The notes: generated by a model not told the origin, from the sequence alone. Positions 1-6,240 are shown, counted from the stretch's first letter. The stretch is DNA of 6,855 nt from an uncultured Blautia sp. (GCA_945872375.1 CAMBYR010000120.1:1-6855); one strand, 5' to 3'. Program-made: numbers and translations.

Positions 1-178
1 CCAGTTGGGGGAACTTCTGCTCCAGTGCCGGATCCCAGAAGGACTCTTCTGTATTCATGATGATAATGCGGCTGAGCGGATATTCCTGCTGCATGAGGCG
101 CTCCAGGAGCGTACGGAATTCTTTTCCCGGCCGATATACCGGAATAATTACATCTACGGTCTGTTCTCTTTCATTCAT
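1..178 (-). CDS. Family 2 glycosyltransferase, N-terminal part (cut by window edge)
   Basis: Only the first 59 codons are present; the gene continues past the left edge. The start is the ATG at 178-176, with a perfect AGGAGG at 194-189 ten bases upstream. The visible protein begins MNEREQTVDVIIPVYRPGKE: a short charged lead, then the hydrophobic first strand and VIIPVY turn that open the nucleotide-sugar binding fold of GT-A family 2 enzymes. A second strand follows in the form RIIIMNTEE near residues 38-46. From the family, it would add a sugar from an NDP-sugar to a growing lipid-linked glycan on the cytoplasmic face; the IIIMNTEE form resembles rhamnosyltransferase-like enzymes of polysaccharide clusters, but donor and acceptor cannot be read. 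It lies 101 bases beyond the LCP stop and after an intrinsic terminator, so it may be a separate transcription unit or depend on read-through. I see no convincing promoter of its own in 179-233. The DXD metal site and the catalytic base fall outside the window. Confidence 0.85.
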   Translation of the reverse strand, partial: MNEREQTVDVIIPVYRPGKEFRTLLERLMQQEYPLSRIIIMNTEESFWDPALEQKFPQL

Positions 179-233
179 TTTCTCTGTTCCTCCTAAATTG
201 ACATATCGTAAAATCTCTCCCTGCACAACGCCG

Positions 234-274
234 AAAAAACCATCCCCGCACATCATCTGCAGAGATGGTTTTTT
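234..274 (-). terminator. Intrinsic terminator after the LCP gene
   Basis: Read on the minus strand, the element starts five bases after the LCP stop codon. It has six A, then an 11-pair arm (CCATCTCTGCA with TGCGGGGATGG, two pairs being G-U wobbles), a 7-base loop GATGATG, and then six T; the flanking A6 and T6 can extend the stem to 17 pairs. On the plus strand the wobble pairs become A-C mismatches, so it should work mainly for leftward transcription. It would end the operon that closes with the LCP gene and partly insulate the glycosyltransferase further left. Confidence 0.85.
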
Positions 275-279
275 GAACA

Positions 280-1692
280 TCAGTATTCCGTACCGTCCTC
301 GCCTCCGGCATCTAAGGTATACGTTTCCACATCACTGTATTCCCCATCGGATCCGTCATCATAGTAGTCGTCATCATAGTAGTCGTCATCATAGCCGCCG
401 TCATCATAACCGCCGTCATCGTAACCACCATCATCGTAACCGCCGTCATCGTAACCGCCGTCATCATAATTGTTGTCATAGCTGTTATCATAACTGTTAT
501 CGTAGCTGTTATCATAACTGTTATCATAACTGTTATCATAACTGTTATCATAAATCTCTTCAAAGTACTGCTCTTCCGGTTCCTCCTCCGGCGTTTCCGT
601 AATGGAGGCACCCTCACCGTTCAGAGAAATCTCCTCGATCCTGCTGCTGTAGGAAGTCACAGCCGAAGACGGTGTATAATCCACGTCCTCTCCGTAAAGG
701 AACCTGTGAAGCTCCTCCACGTTGCTGACAAGAGAAGTAGGCACGATCACATCACTGCCATTGATCTTCTGGAATTTATAATCCAGCGGAAAACCGGTAG
801 TCTCTCCCATTCCATATCCGATCAGGGAGGGCACCATCTTCAGAATATCATTTTTGTTTAATGAAGTCTGTACCATAGGGAACACTTCATCCATCAGGTT
901 GAACAGCGAAGTCAGGCCTGCCGATTTTGCTTTATTTGTCAGCATTCCCAATACACGCCTCTGGCGCTCGGTACGTCCCATATCCAGACTGGCCGTATAA
1001 CGGATACGGCAGTAGGAGGTCGACTGTACACCGTTCAGATGATAGGTTCCGATGATCGCCTCCAGACCTTCCGGCGTGGTAGGTTCCGGCTCCGGAAGCT
1101 CAACAGGCGTATAGCTCTTTCCTGTCTCCTCCGAAACTTCCTTGCAATAATTGTTCATATGCACGATTTCTGCATAGGAAAGGGGAATATCCAGACCTCC
1201 CAGAGCATCCACGGCTGCAGTCAGAGCATTAAAATCCACGGTTGCATAATCTGTAATATTTAAATCCAGATTGGTATTCAGCATGGAGATCGCCTGCTCC
1301 GGGCCGCCGTAGGAATAAGCAGAATTGGCTTTGGAGTAAGTATCACTTCCAATATTAAGCAATGTGTCACGATAAATGGAAACCAGCTTCACCACCTGTG
1401 TATCATTATTCACACTGGCAATAATAATCGTATCGCTGTTCTCTCCGGTAAAATTTGCATTTTTCGTACGCCGGTCGATCCCGAACAGCGCATATGTGGT
1501 ATACCCGGTCATGGCAGCACTCTGCACTTCCGGATTCACAAAGATCTTTTCTTCATCCAGTACCGGCTGCTCAATTTTTTCCAGTTTTGAGGAAATCTGC
1601 CCATACACATACAGAATTCCCACAAACAGCAGCAAAATCAGTATTTCAAGAATAAACAGGAATTTTCTTTTTCCACGTTTTGGTTTTGACAT
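280..1692 (-). CDS. LCP (LytR-CpsA-Psr) family cell-wall polysaccharide ligase with Tyr/Asp repeat tail
   Basis: The 470-residue protein has a basic cytoplasmic start (MSKPKRGKRK), one membrane segment at about 11-31, and an extracellular LCP domain at about 65-330. LCP enzymes transfer glycopolymers from undecaprenyl pyrophosphate to peptidoglycan outside the membrane. Visible motifs are GIDRR at 71-75, NSDT at 85-88 (usually RSDT), SIYRDT at 105-110 (usually SIPRDT), KANSAYSYGG at 121-130, VDALGG at 161-166, CRIR at 228-231, and LDMGRTERQR at 236-245, whose arginines and aspartate match the usual pyrophosphate-binding set. A linker leads to an acidic tail from about 366; residues 381-448 are tandem YDNS and YDDGG/YDDDY units, followed by a 22-residue acidic end. 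The ATG has GGGGAG five bases upstream. The gene begins 21 bases after the sugar-transferase gene, so the two are almost surely cotranscribed. A purely regulatory (LytR-like) role is less likely in this setting. The family call is firm; the particular polymer is unknown. Confidence 0.93.
   Translation of the reverse strand: MSKPKRGKRKFLFILEILILLLFVGILYVYGQISSKLEKIEQPVLDEEKIFVNPEVQSAAMTGYTTYALFGIDRRTKNANFTGENSDTIIIASVNNDTQVVKLVSIYRDTLLNIGSDTYSKANSAYSYGGPEQAISMLNTNLDLNITDYATVDFNALTAAVDALGGLDIPLSYAEIVHMNNYCKEVSEETGKSYTPVELPEPEPTTPEGLEAIIGTYHLNGVQSTSYCRIRYTASLDMGRTERQRRVLGMLTNKAKSAGLTSLFNLMDEVFPMVQTSLNKNDILKMVPSLIGYGMGETTGFPLDYKFQKINGSDVIVPTSLVSNVEELHRFLYGEDVDYTPSSAVTSYSSRIEEISLNGEGASITETPEEEPEEQYFEEIYDNSYDNSYDNSYDNSYDNSYDNSYDNNYDDGGYDDGGYDDGGYDDGGYDDGGYDDDYYDDDYYDDGSDGEYSDVETYTLDAGGEDGTEY
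349..468 (-). repeat. 15-base tandem repeat, 8 units (YDDGG/YDDDY coding)
   Basis: Eight in-frame 15-base units encode LCP residues 409-448. In gene order there are five YDDGG, two YDDDY and one YDDGS. Units differ mostly at third codon positions (for example GAC/GAT, GGC/GGT, TAC/TAT). The period equals five codons, so gain or loss of a unit keeps the reading frame. It directly follows the 12-base repeat block without a gap. Confidence 0.95.
469..552 (-). repeat. 12-base tandem repeat, 7 units (YDNS coding)
   Basis: Seven contiguous 12-base units, TATGATAACAGT or close variants, encode LCP residues 381-408: six YDNS and a final YDNN. The first three units in gene order are identical at the DNA level, which suggests recent duplication or slippage. 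The other four differ only by single silent or near-silent changes. Confidence 0.95.
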
Positions 1693-1713
1693 GATTTCTC
1701 CCCTTCTAAATCA

Positions 1714-3117
1714 TCAATATGCATTTTTATTAACAAATCCTTTAAAAATCGTCAGGAATAATATTTTGATATCAAGTCCTACTGTCCAGTTCTCAATATA
1801 ATACAGATCGTATTCGATCCTCTTTCGAATGGAAGTATCTCCCCGATAGCCATTTACCTGCGCCCATCCGGTAAGCCCCGGGCGAACCTGGTGCTTTACC
1901 ATGTATCTTGGAATCTCCTCACGGAATTTCTCCACAAAAAAAGGCCGCTCCGGACGCGGGCCCACAAGGCTCATATCCCCCTTCAGTATATTAAAAAGCT
2001 GAGGGAGCTCGTCAATACTGGTATGCCTCATGAATTTTCCCACGGGAGTCACTCTCGGATCGTTTTTTACTGTCCATGCCTTTTTCTCTTCCGCTTCCTT
2101 CTGAAGCTCCATGGATCGGAACTTGTACATCCGGAAGGTCTTATTATGCAGCCCCACACGTTCCTGTTTGTAGATCAGAGGACCCGGTGAAGTCAGTCTG
2201 ATGAGAATACACATCAGAAGCATCAACGGCGAAGAGACAATAATTCCAAAAACAGATCCCACAATATCCATGGCACGCTTGATCATGGCGTTGAAAGTAT
2301 TCGTAAGCGGAACATACCGGATATTGATCACCGGAAGGCCCAGAATGTCTTCGGTATATGGTTTGGTGGGAATAATATTGGAATAATCAGGAATAAACTT
2401 TGTGTGTACTCCAGACTTCTCACATAATGCTACGATTTCCTGCAGACGGTCGTACTGGCTCAGTCCCAGTGTGATCGCTATTTCATCCAGCCTGTTTTCC
2501 GGAAGAATAATCGGAAGATTTGCAATACGTCCGATCACCTTAACGCTTTGGTACATCGTTCCGGCAGGAACATTGTCATCCAGAATTCCCCGTATCACAT
2601 AGCCCCACTGAGGATTCTGCAGAACACGGTCAATATACTGCTCTGCGGCACGACTGTAGCCTACCAGGATCACCTGTTTCTGATTCAGTCCTTTTTTTCG
2701 GAGATTATGCAGGATCCGGAAGATCATCATCCGGATACCCCAGCCCAGAATAATGTTTATCACATAAAAAATAACAAGCGTTACACGGGCAATGTCCCCT
2801 TCATCGATCATATACAGAATGGAAAGCACGATCATTACGCCAAGGGAATTTGCCTTGACGATATTGGCCAGCACCAGTCTCCGCCCCTGCATATGAAGTG
2901 GTGTATATAAGGTAAATGCATGGTAAAGAAACAGATACAGCGGAATAATGATCAGCAAAAGCGACATATACTGTTCAAAACTTCTCGCACGTACTGCAGT
3001 AGCGGAAAGCGGCCCCACAAAACGGATCGCCCATGCACAGAAATATGAAAAAGCAATCACTGCACTGTCAATCAGCATATGAAGACGACTGAAATTTTTC
3101 TGATTATCTTTGATCAA
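1714..3117 (-). CDS. Exopolysaccharide polyprenyl glycosylphosphotransferase (undecaprenyl-phosphate sugar-1-P transferase, WbaP/CpsE type)
   Basis: This integral membrane enzyme starts glycan assembly by moving a sugar-1-phosphate from a UDP-sugar to undecaprenyl phosphate. The 467 residues show the usual long form: hydrophobic helices at about 14-34, 50-70, 87-104 and 111-136; a degenerate Rossmann-like domain from about 147 (VILVGYSRAAEQ) to 265; and a C-terminal catalytic domain. The latter begins with RAMDIVGS (281-288) and a hydrophobic, probably re-entrant helix (283-308). It then carries PGPLIYKQERVG (311-322), FRMYKFRSM (328-336), TSIDELPQLFNILKGD with the D369-E370 catalytic pair, SLVGPRPERP (383-392) and VRPGLTGWAQVNGYRG (411-426). 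Length and motifs are complete. The start is TTG at 3117-3115, chosen because GAGGTGA lies six bases upstream; the first in-frame ATG (codon 14) would cut into the first helix region and has no such site. The LCP gene follows after 21 bases, so the first and last membrane steps of the pathway are paired. The sugar (often glucose or galactose) cannot be told. Confidence 0.95.
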   Translation of the reverse strand: MIKDNQKNFSRLHMLIDSAVIAFSYFCAWAIRFVGPLSATAVRARSFEQYMSLLLIIIPLYLFLYHAFTLYTPLHMQGRRLVLANIVKANSLGVMIVLSILYMIDEGDIARVTLVIFYVINIILGWGIRMMIFRILHNLRKKGLNQKQVILVGYSRAAEQYIDRVLQNPQWGYVIRGILDDNVPAGTMYQSVKVIGRIANLPIILPENRLDEIAITLGLSQYDRLQEIVALCEKSGVHTKFIPDYSNIIPTKPYTEDILGLPVINIRYVPLTNTFNAMIKRAMDIVGSVFGIIVSSPLMLLMCILIRLTSPGPLIYKQERVGLHNKTFRMYKFRSMELQKEAEEKKAWTVKNDPRVTPVGKFMRHTSIDELPQLFNILKGDMSLVGPRPERPFFVEKFREEIPRYMVKHQVRPGLTGWAQVNGYRGDTSIRKRIEYDLYYIENWTVGLDIKILFLTIFKGFVNKNAY

Positions 3118-3123
3118 TTTCTG

Positions 3124-3130
3124 TCACCTC
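3124..3130 (-). promoter_or_regulatory. Ribosome binding site fixing a TTG start
   Basis: Minus-strand GAGGTGA sits six bases before TTG at 3117-3115. An ATG just upstream (in AAGATGAGGTGA) is closed at once by TGA, so it cannot serve. This makes TTG the best start for the sugar transferase. Confidence 0.7.
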
Positions 3131-3148
3131 ATCTTATTGGTAACTTTT

Positions 3149-3177
3149 ATATTATAATAGAAAAGAGTCAAAAGCAA
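3149..3177 (-). promoter_or_regulatory. Candidate internal promoter for sugar transferase and LCP
   Basis: In the AT-rich gap before the sugar transferase, minus-strand TTGCTT (3177-3172) is followed after 17 bases by TAATAT (3154-3149). An overlapping perfect TATAAT (3156-3151) would have a 15-base spacer. Transcription would begin near 3142, giving a leader of about 25 bases that holds the GAGGTGA site. The -35 match is only partial and the region is AT-rich, so this is a candidate rather than a firm call. Confidence 0.45.
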
Positions 3178-3188
3178 CTGCTTCCTTT

Positions 3189-3275
3189 TCATATTTTATT
3201 AATTTTCTGTAAAATCCCTCCGGAAACACCCTCCCGGAACAGCACTTTTTCCCGGTCTTTGGGCATATTTACCAA
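3189..3275 (-). CDS. Possible 28-residue small ORF, unknown function
   Basis: In the 172-base gap after the single-domain glycosyltransferase there is a short open frame TTG...TGA, preceded at five bases by AGGA (3284-3281). It encodes a charged peptide starting MVNMPKDREKVLF and ending GGILQKINKI. An ATG at 3266-3264 is an alternative start with no suitable ribosome site, giving 25 residues. The frame stays open upstream into the end of the glycosyltransferase gene, so the peptide could also be a leftover C-terminus of an ancestral longer protein, or chance. I recognise no family. It contains an imperfect direct repeat (TTCCGGGAGGG then TTCCGGAGGG, three bases apart), and its stop lies just before the candidate promoter at 3177. 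Short length makes this weak. Confidence 0.2.
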   Translation of the reverse strand: MVNMPKDREKVLFREGVSGGILQKINKI

Positions 3276-3289
3276 TAATATCCTGTTTT

Positions 3290-4246
3290 TCAGATGCCCA
3301 GAAGACGCCGGACCATATTCACCCACAGTTCTGCCTGGATCTGAATATAATTAAAGAGATGAGCAGCTTCAAAGGGAACCTTCCTCCCCTTTCGGCTGAT
3401 CTGAAAGCCATTCTTTATGCCGGCAACATATTCTTTTCCCATTCCCCGCAGAAGAAAGAACAATAATTTGATGCCAAAGCCGGCAGCAAGGAACGGAAGA
3501 TTCAAAAGAATCTGAATCAGGGGCATATTTTTATAGATCAGATATACATTGTTTCTGGAAGAATATCTCGTTTTAAAATGATTGTACCGGGAGCCTGTGG
3601 TGCCGCTCCCCACATGATACACAATGGCACGGGGAGCATACCAGTTTTCATACCCGAAAATTCTGGCACGATATCCCACATCCGTATCCTCCAGATATGC
3701 AAAATGCTCTTCATCAAAAAGCCCTATGGTTTCAAAAACTTTTCGCCGGTAAATGGCCGCGCCTCCACAGGATGCGAAAATTTTCTCTTCTTTTTCGTAA
3801 GTGTGGATATTTTTCCCTTTTCCTCTGGCATAAGACCAGCCCAGGGCACAGTAAAAGTTTCCGGCGTCGTCCAGAAGTTCACGGTTCTGGAACTGTACCA
3901 TTCTGGCCGAGCAGGAAAAAGCTTTTGGATGGCGTTCCAAAGCCGCCTTCATTTCCTCCAGAAATGCTGGATCCACCTCTGTATCATTGTTAAGAAGCAG
4001 CACATAAGGTGCTTTTGAAGCCCGGATTCCTTCATTGACGGCTTTGCAGAAGCCAAAATTCTCCGAAAGCTCGATCAGTTTCACCCAGGGATAACGTACG
4101 GCGGTAAAAGAACCGCTTCCGTCTGTAGAACCATTATCTACCAGAATCACTTCAAAATCCTTCAGCGTCTGTCTTTCCAGACTTCCGAGAACCCCCTCCA
4201 GATATGCGATTCCGTTATAATTTGGAATAATTACCGATATTTCCAT
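3290..4246 (-). CDS. Family 2 glycosyltransferase, rhamnosyltransferase-like (WbbL/COG1216 type)
   Basis: This 318-residue enzyme has the layout of WbbL-like glycosyltransferases, which add a deoxyhexose (often rhamnose) to lipid-linked oligosaccharides in the cytoplasm. The GT-A domain starts at once with VIIPNYNG (5-12), followed by VDNGSTDGS (36-44), ENFGFCKAVNEG (62-73), and the metal-site equivalent LNNDTE (85-90). After SCGGAAIYRR (159-168) comes FDEEHFAYLEDTDVGYRA (177-194), whose E186-D187 probably supplies the catalytic base, and a conserved YHVGSGT (210-216). A hydrophobic stretch at about 242-268 suggests membrane attachment near the C-terminus. The start ATG (4246-4244) has AAGGAG five bases upstream; this site overlaps the TAA stop of the preceding gene, so the two genes are probably translationally coupled. 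The rhamnose assignment is inference from family resemblance; the glycosyltransferase call is firm. Confidence 0.92.
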   Translation of the reverse strand: MEISVIIPNYNGIAYLEGVLGSLERQTLKDFEVILVDNGSTDGSGSFTAVRYPWVKLIELSENFGFCKAVNEGIRASKAPYVLLLNNDTEVDPAFLEEMKAALERHPKAFSCSARMVQFQNRELLDDAGNFYCALGWSYARGKGKNIHTYEKEEKIFASCGGAAIYRRKVFETIGLFDEEHFAYLEDTDVGYRARIFGYENWYAPRAIVYHVGSGTTGSRYNHFKTRYSSRNNVYLIYKNMPLIQILLNLPFLAAGFGIKLLFFLLRGMGKEYVAGIKNGFQISRKGRKVPFEAAHLFNYIQIQAELWVNMVRRLLGI

Positions 4247-4255
4247 GGTGTCTCC

Positions 4256-6115
4256 TTACTGTTTTTCTCCCATTCCCGGCAAAGGACGAAGTGAATAATT
4301 CCATTTTGTCAGGGACAGGTTCTTATTGTAATACGGATCGCCGTTTTTCAGGATGTCGATCCAGTGACTTCGCATATATTCAATCTCATTCTGAAAACGT
4401 CTTACCTTTTGTTTGCTGTTCTCCGCACCCCTGGATTTTGATTCCATATGATAAAGCTGCACATAAGGATCATACACCACAAGCTTTCCGTTTCCATTGA
4501 CCTTCAGACAAAGATCCACATCGTTAAATGCCACTGCCAGTTCTTCGGTAAAGCCTCCTGCCTCCAGAAATGCCGATTTTTTCATCATCATACAGGCAGC
4601 CGTTACCGCACTCATATCCTGCATAATCGATGCTTTATGGAGATAGCCTGTCCGGTTTGCAGGCATATCGGTAAACATATGCCCTGCAATTCCACCCATG
4701 CCCACCACACAGCCTGCATGCTGAATGGTATTGTCCGGATAGATCAGCTTCACGCCCACAGCGCCCACCTCTGCCCGCTGGCAGACGCCCAGCATTTCCC
4801 TGAGCCAGCCTTTCGTGATCACCGTCACATCATTATTTAAAAACAAAAGATAATCGCCTTTTGCATGACGGACACCGAAGTTGTTGATCGCTGAATAGTT
4901 AAATTCTTTTTTCCACCGGAGGAGCCGGATATCCGGTTCTCCGGAAAGTTCTTTATAATATCGGAAAATCTCTTCCGAAGTGCTGTTATTTTCAATGATC
5001 AGGATTTCGTAATTGGGATACTCTGTTTTTTCCCTTATGGACCGGATACATTTCTGAAGCGACTCTTTTTCATCTTTATTGGGAATGATAATGGATATCA
5101 TCGGTTCTCCCTGTACCGGATATGTTACCCGGAAAAAGCCAAGATCCGGTGTATGGCTGACTTCTCCCTTTACTCCTGTACGGTCCAGATGGGCCTGCAC
5201 AGCCCGCCGGCCTGCCTCAAAGGCATACATCTTGCTGGCCGGGTTGTCTGCTGTGGAGGCTGCATGGGTTCGCCAGTGATACAGGATCTCCGGCACGTGT
5301 CCCACTTTCCGGCAGCATTCCACGCACCGGAAGATAAAATCATGATCCTGGGCTCCGTCAAATTCCCGCCGGAAGTCTCCGGCTTTTTCGATCACAGAAC
5401 GGCGAACCACAAAAAAATGACAGATATAATTATTGGAGCGAAGAAGATCCAGATTGAAATCCGGCTTCAGATGAGGCTGAAAATGCTCCTCCAGCTCCAT
5501 GGTGACCTTGTCTTCGTCTGTATAGACAGCATCCAGCTCCCGATCCTTTTCCAGAGCCCTTGCGATCTCGTAAAGAGCATTGGGTGCCAAAAGGTCGTCG
5601 TGGTCCAGAAGACCCACAAATTCTCCCTTTGCCATGGCGATGGCGGCATTGGTGTTTTCGGAAATTCCCAGATTCTCCGAGAGACTGCATACACGCACAC
5701 GCCGGTCTTTCCCGGAATACTCCTTCAGGATTTTTCCCATTTCTTCATCCCCGGGGCTGGCATTTGCAATGCAGAGCTCCCAGTGAGGATAGGTCTGCGC
5801 CATCAGAGAATCGATCATCTGCCGTAAAAATACCGGCGGTGTTTTATATGCGGGGACTGCCACGCTGATCAGCGGTGCACAGGTAAATTCTGCCTGCCGC
5901 TGTTTCTCCAGAATTTCTTCTGTTGGCCTGTACGCCTCATACCAGGGACCGTAGGGGACTTCTTCCGGCTCGAACCGCTCGTGAAGGCGAATCCAGAATT
6001 CCTTTGGTCCGTAATGGCGAAAATACAGGAATCCTTTTTTGATCATATAGGGAGAAAGCTTTTTCAGCATCCTCCCCCACTCTATTTTTCCAATGAGACT
6101 TCGGTTTTTGCTCAT
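4256..6115 (-). CDS. Two-domain (tandem GT-A) family 2 glycosyltransferase
   Basis: This 619-residue protein carries two complete family 2 GT-A domains in a row, so it may add two sugars or alternate two linkages on the lipid-linked chain. An 80-residue charged, aromatic N-terminal region with no clear membrane helix comes first. Domain 1 (about 82-310) has ISVAVPAYKTP (83-93), ENLGISENTNAAI (147-159), the DXD-type DHDD (171-174), GAQDHDFIFRC (254-264) and HWR (280-282). Domain 2 (about 339-600) has ISIIIPNKDE (340-349), IENNSTS (374-380), LNNDV (426-430), AFNDVDLCLKV (529-539) and the closing YHMES (555-559). Both active sites look intact. ATG at 6115-6113 is preceded at seven bases by AAAAGGA. 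This is the first gene of the leftward cluster: its promoter lies in the gap before the divergent carboxypeptidase, and the next gene starts nine bases after its stop. Similar tandem enzymes occur in O-antigen and rhamnan-type clusters; the sugars are not readable. Confidence 0.93.
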   Translation of the reverse strand: MSKNRSLIGKIEWGRMLKKLSPYMIKKGFLYFRHYGPKEFWIRLHERFEPEEVPYGPWYEAYRPTEEILEKQRQAEFTCAPLISVAVPAYKTPPVFLRQMIDSLMAQTYPHWELCIANASPGDEEMGKILKEYSGKDRRVRVCSLSENLGISENTNAAIAMAKGEFVGLLDHDDLLAPNALYEIARALEKDRELDAVYTDEDKVTMELEEHFQPHLKPDFNLDLLRSNNYICHFFVVRRSVIEKAGDFRREFDGAQDHDFIFRCVECCRKVGHVPEILYHWRTHAASTADNPASKMYAFEAGRRAVQAHLDRTGVKGEVSHTPDLGFFRVTYPVQGEPMISIIIPNKDEKESLQKCIRSIREKTEYPNYEILIIENNSTSEEIFRYYKELSGEPDIRLLRWKKEFNYSAINNFGVRHAKGDYLLFLNNDVTVITKGWLREMLGVCQRAEVGAVGVKLIYPDNTIQHAGCVVGMGGIAGHMFTDMPANRTGYLHKASIMQDMSAVTAACMMMKKSAFLEAGGFTEELAVAFNDVDLCLKVNGNGKLVVYDPYVQLYHMESKSRGAENSKQKVRRFQNEIEYMRSHWIDILKNGDPYYNKNLSLTKWNYSLRPLPGMGEKQ

Positions 6116-6147
6116 GTTATCATCCTTTTAACATTTATTTGGAATTT

Positions 6148-6176
6148 ATTTTAACATTGTACTATATTTTTTGCAA
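6148..6176 (-). promoter_or_regulatory. Promoter of the polysaccharide cluster
   Basis: Minus-strand TTGCAA (6176-6171), a 17-base spacer, and the extended -10 TGTTAAAAT (TG at 6156-6155, hexamer TAAAAT 6153-6148). Transcription would start near 6141, leaving about 25 bases of leader with the AAAAGGA site of the two-domain glycosyltransferase gene. The -35 hexamer is the same palindrome used by the opposite promoter. Confidence 0.6.
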
Positions 6177-6200
6177 GAAAGGGAATAAATGTGTTATACT
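6171..6200 (+). promoter_or_regulatory. Promoter of the D,D-carboxypeptidase gene
   Basis: TTGCAA (6171-6176), an 18-base spacer, and the extended -10 TGTTATACT (TG at 6192-6193, hexamer TATACT 6195-6200). The predicted start near 6207 gives a leader of about 50 bases. The strong extended -10 makes this the best plus-strand candidate; TTGGAA/TATATT at 6139-6168 is a weaker alternative. Confidence 0.65.
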
Positions 6201-6240
6201 GTTACTAATGCATAACAGCCCATAAATACATAACAAAAAC

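Larger units (their letters stand above)
6129..6235. repeat. Six TGTTA/TAACA boxes in the divergent promoter region
   Basis: The pentamer occurs six times in 107 bases: TAACA at 6129-6133 and 6152-6156, TGTTA at 6192-6196 and 6200-6204, TAACA at 6213-6217 and 6231-6235. Two copies overlap the extended -10 elements of the opposing promoters. Longer matches include TTTTAACATT twice (6126-6135, 6149-6158), CATAACA twice (6211-6217, 6229-6235), and an inverted TGTTAT/ATAACA pair (6192-6197, 6212-6217). It could be an operator array, or partly a by-product of AT-rich promoter DNA. Confidence 0.4.

Noticed and set aside
198..203. Perfect TTGACA on the plus strand
   Set aside because: No -10 element at 16-18 bases (the sequence there is CTGCAC) and no plus-strand gene follows.
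349..552. CRISPR-like regular repeats
   Set aside because: Units are 12 and 15 bases, directly adjacent with no spacers, and in frame within a gene.
57..602. Plus-strand 181-codon ORF rich in His, Arg and Asn-Cys-Tyr repeats
   Set aside because: It is the antisense reading of the LCP tail repeats (and the gap beyond), has no ribosome site, and its repeats mirror the minus-strand units exactly.
312..617. Minus-strand 101-codon ORF with Met-Ile-Thr-Val repeats
   Set aside because: Alternate frame over the same tandem repeats; the LCP frame continues a well-conserved domain and is clearly the real one.
3151..3171. TTGACT and TATAAT close together before the sugar transferase
   Set aside because: Their spacer is only 9 bases, too short for one sigma-A promoter; the TTGCTT/TAATAT pairing was used instead.
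5153..5827. Plus-strand 224-codon ORF inside the two-domain glycosyltransferase
   Set aside because: Antisense shadow of an intact conserved gene with no supporting ribosome site or recognisable domain.
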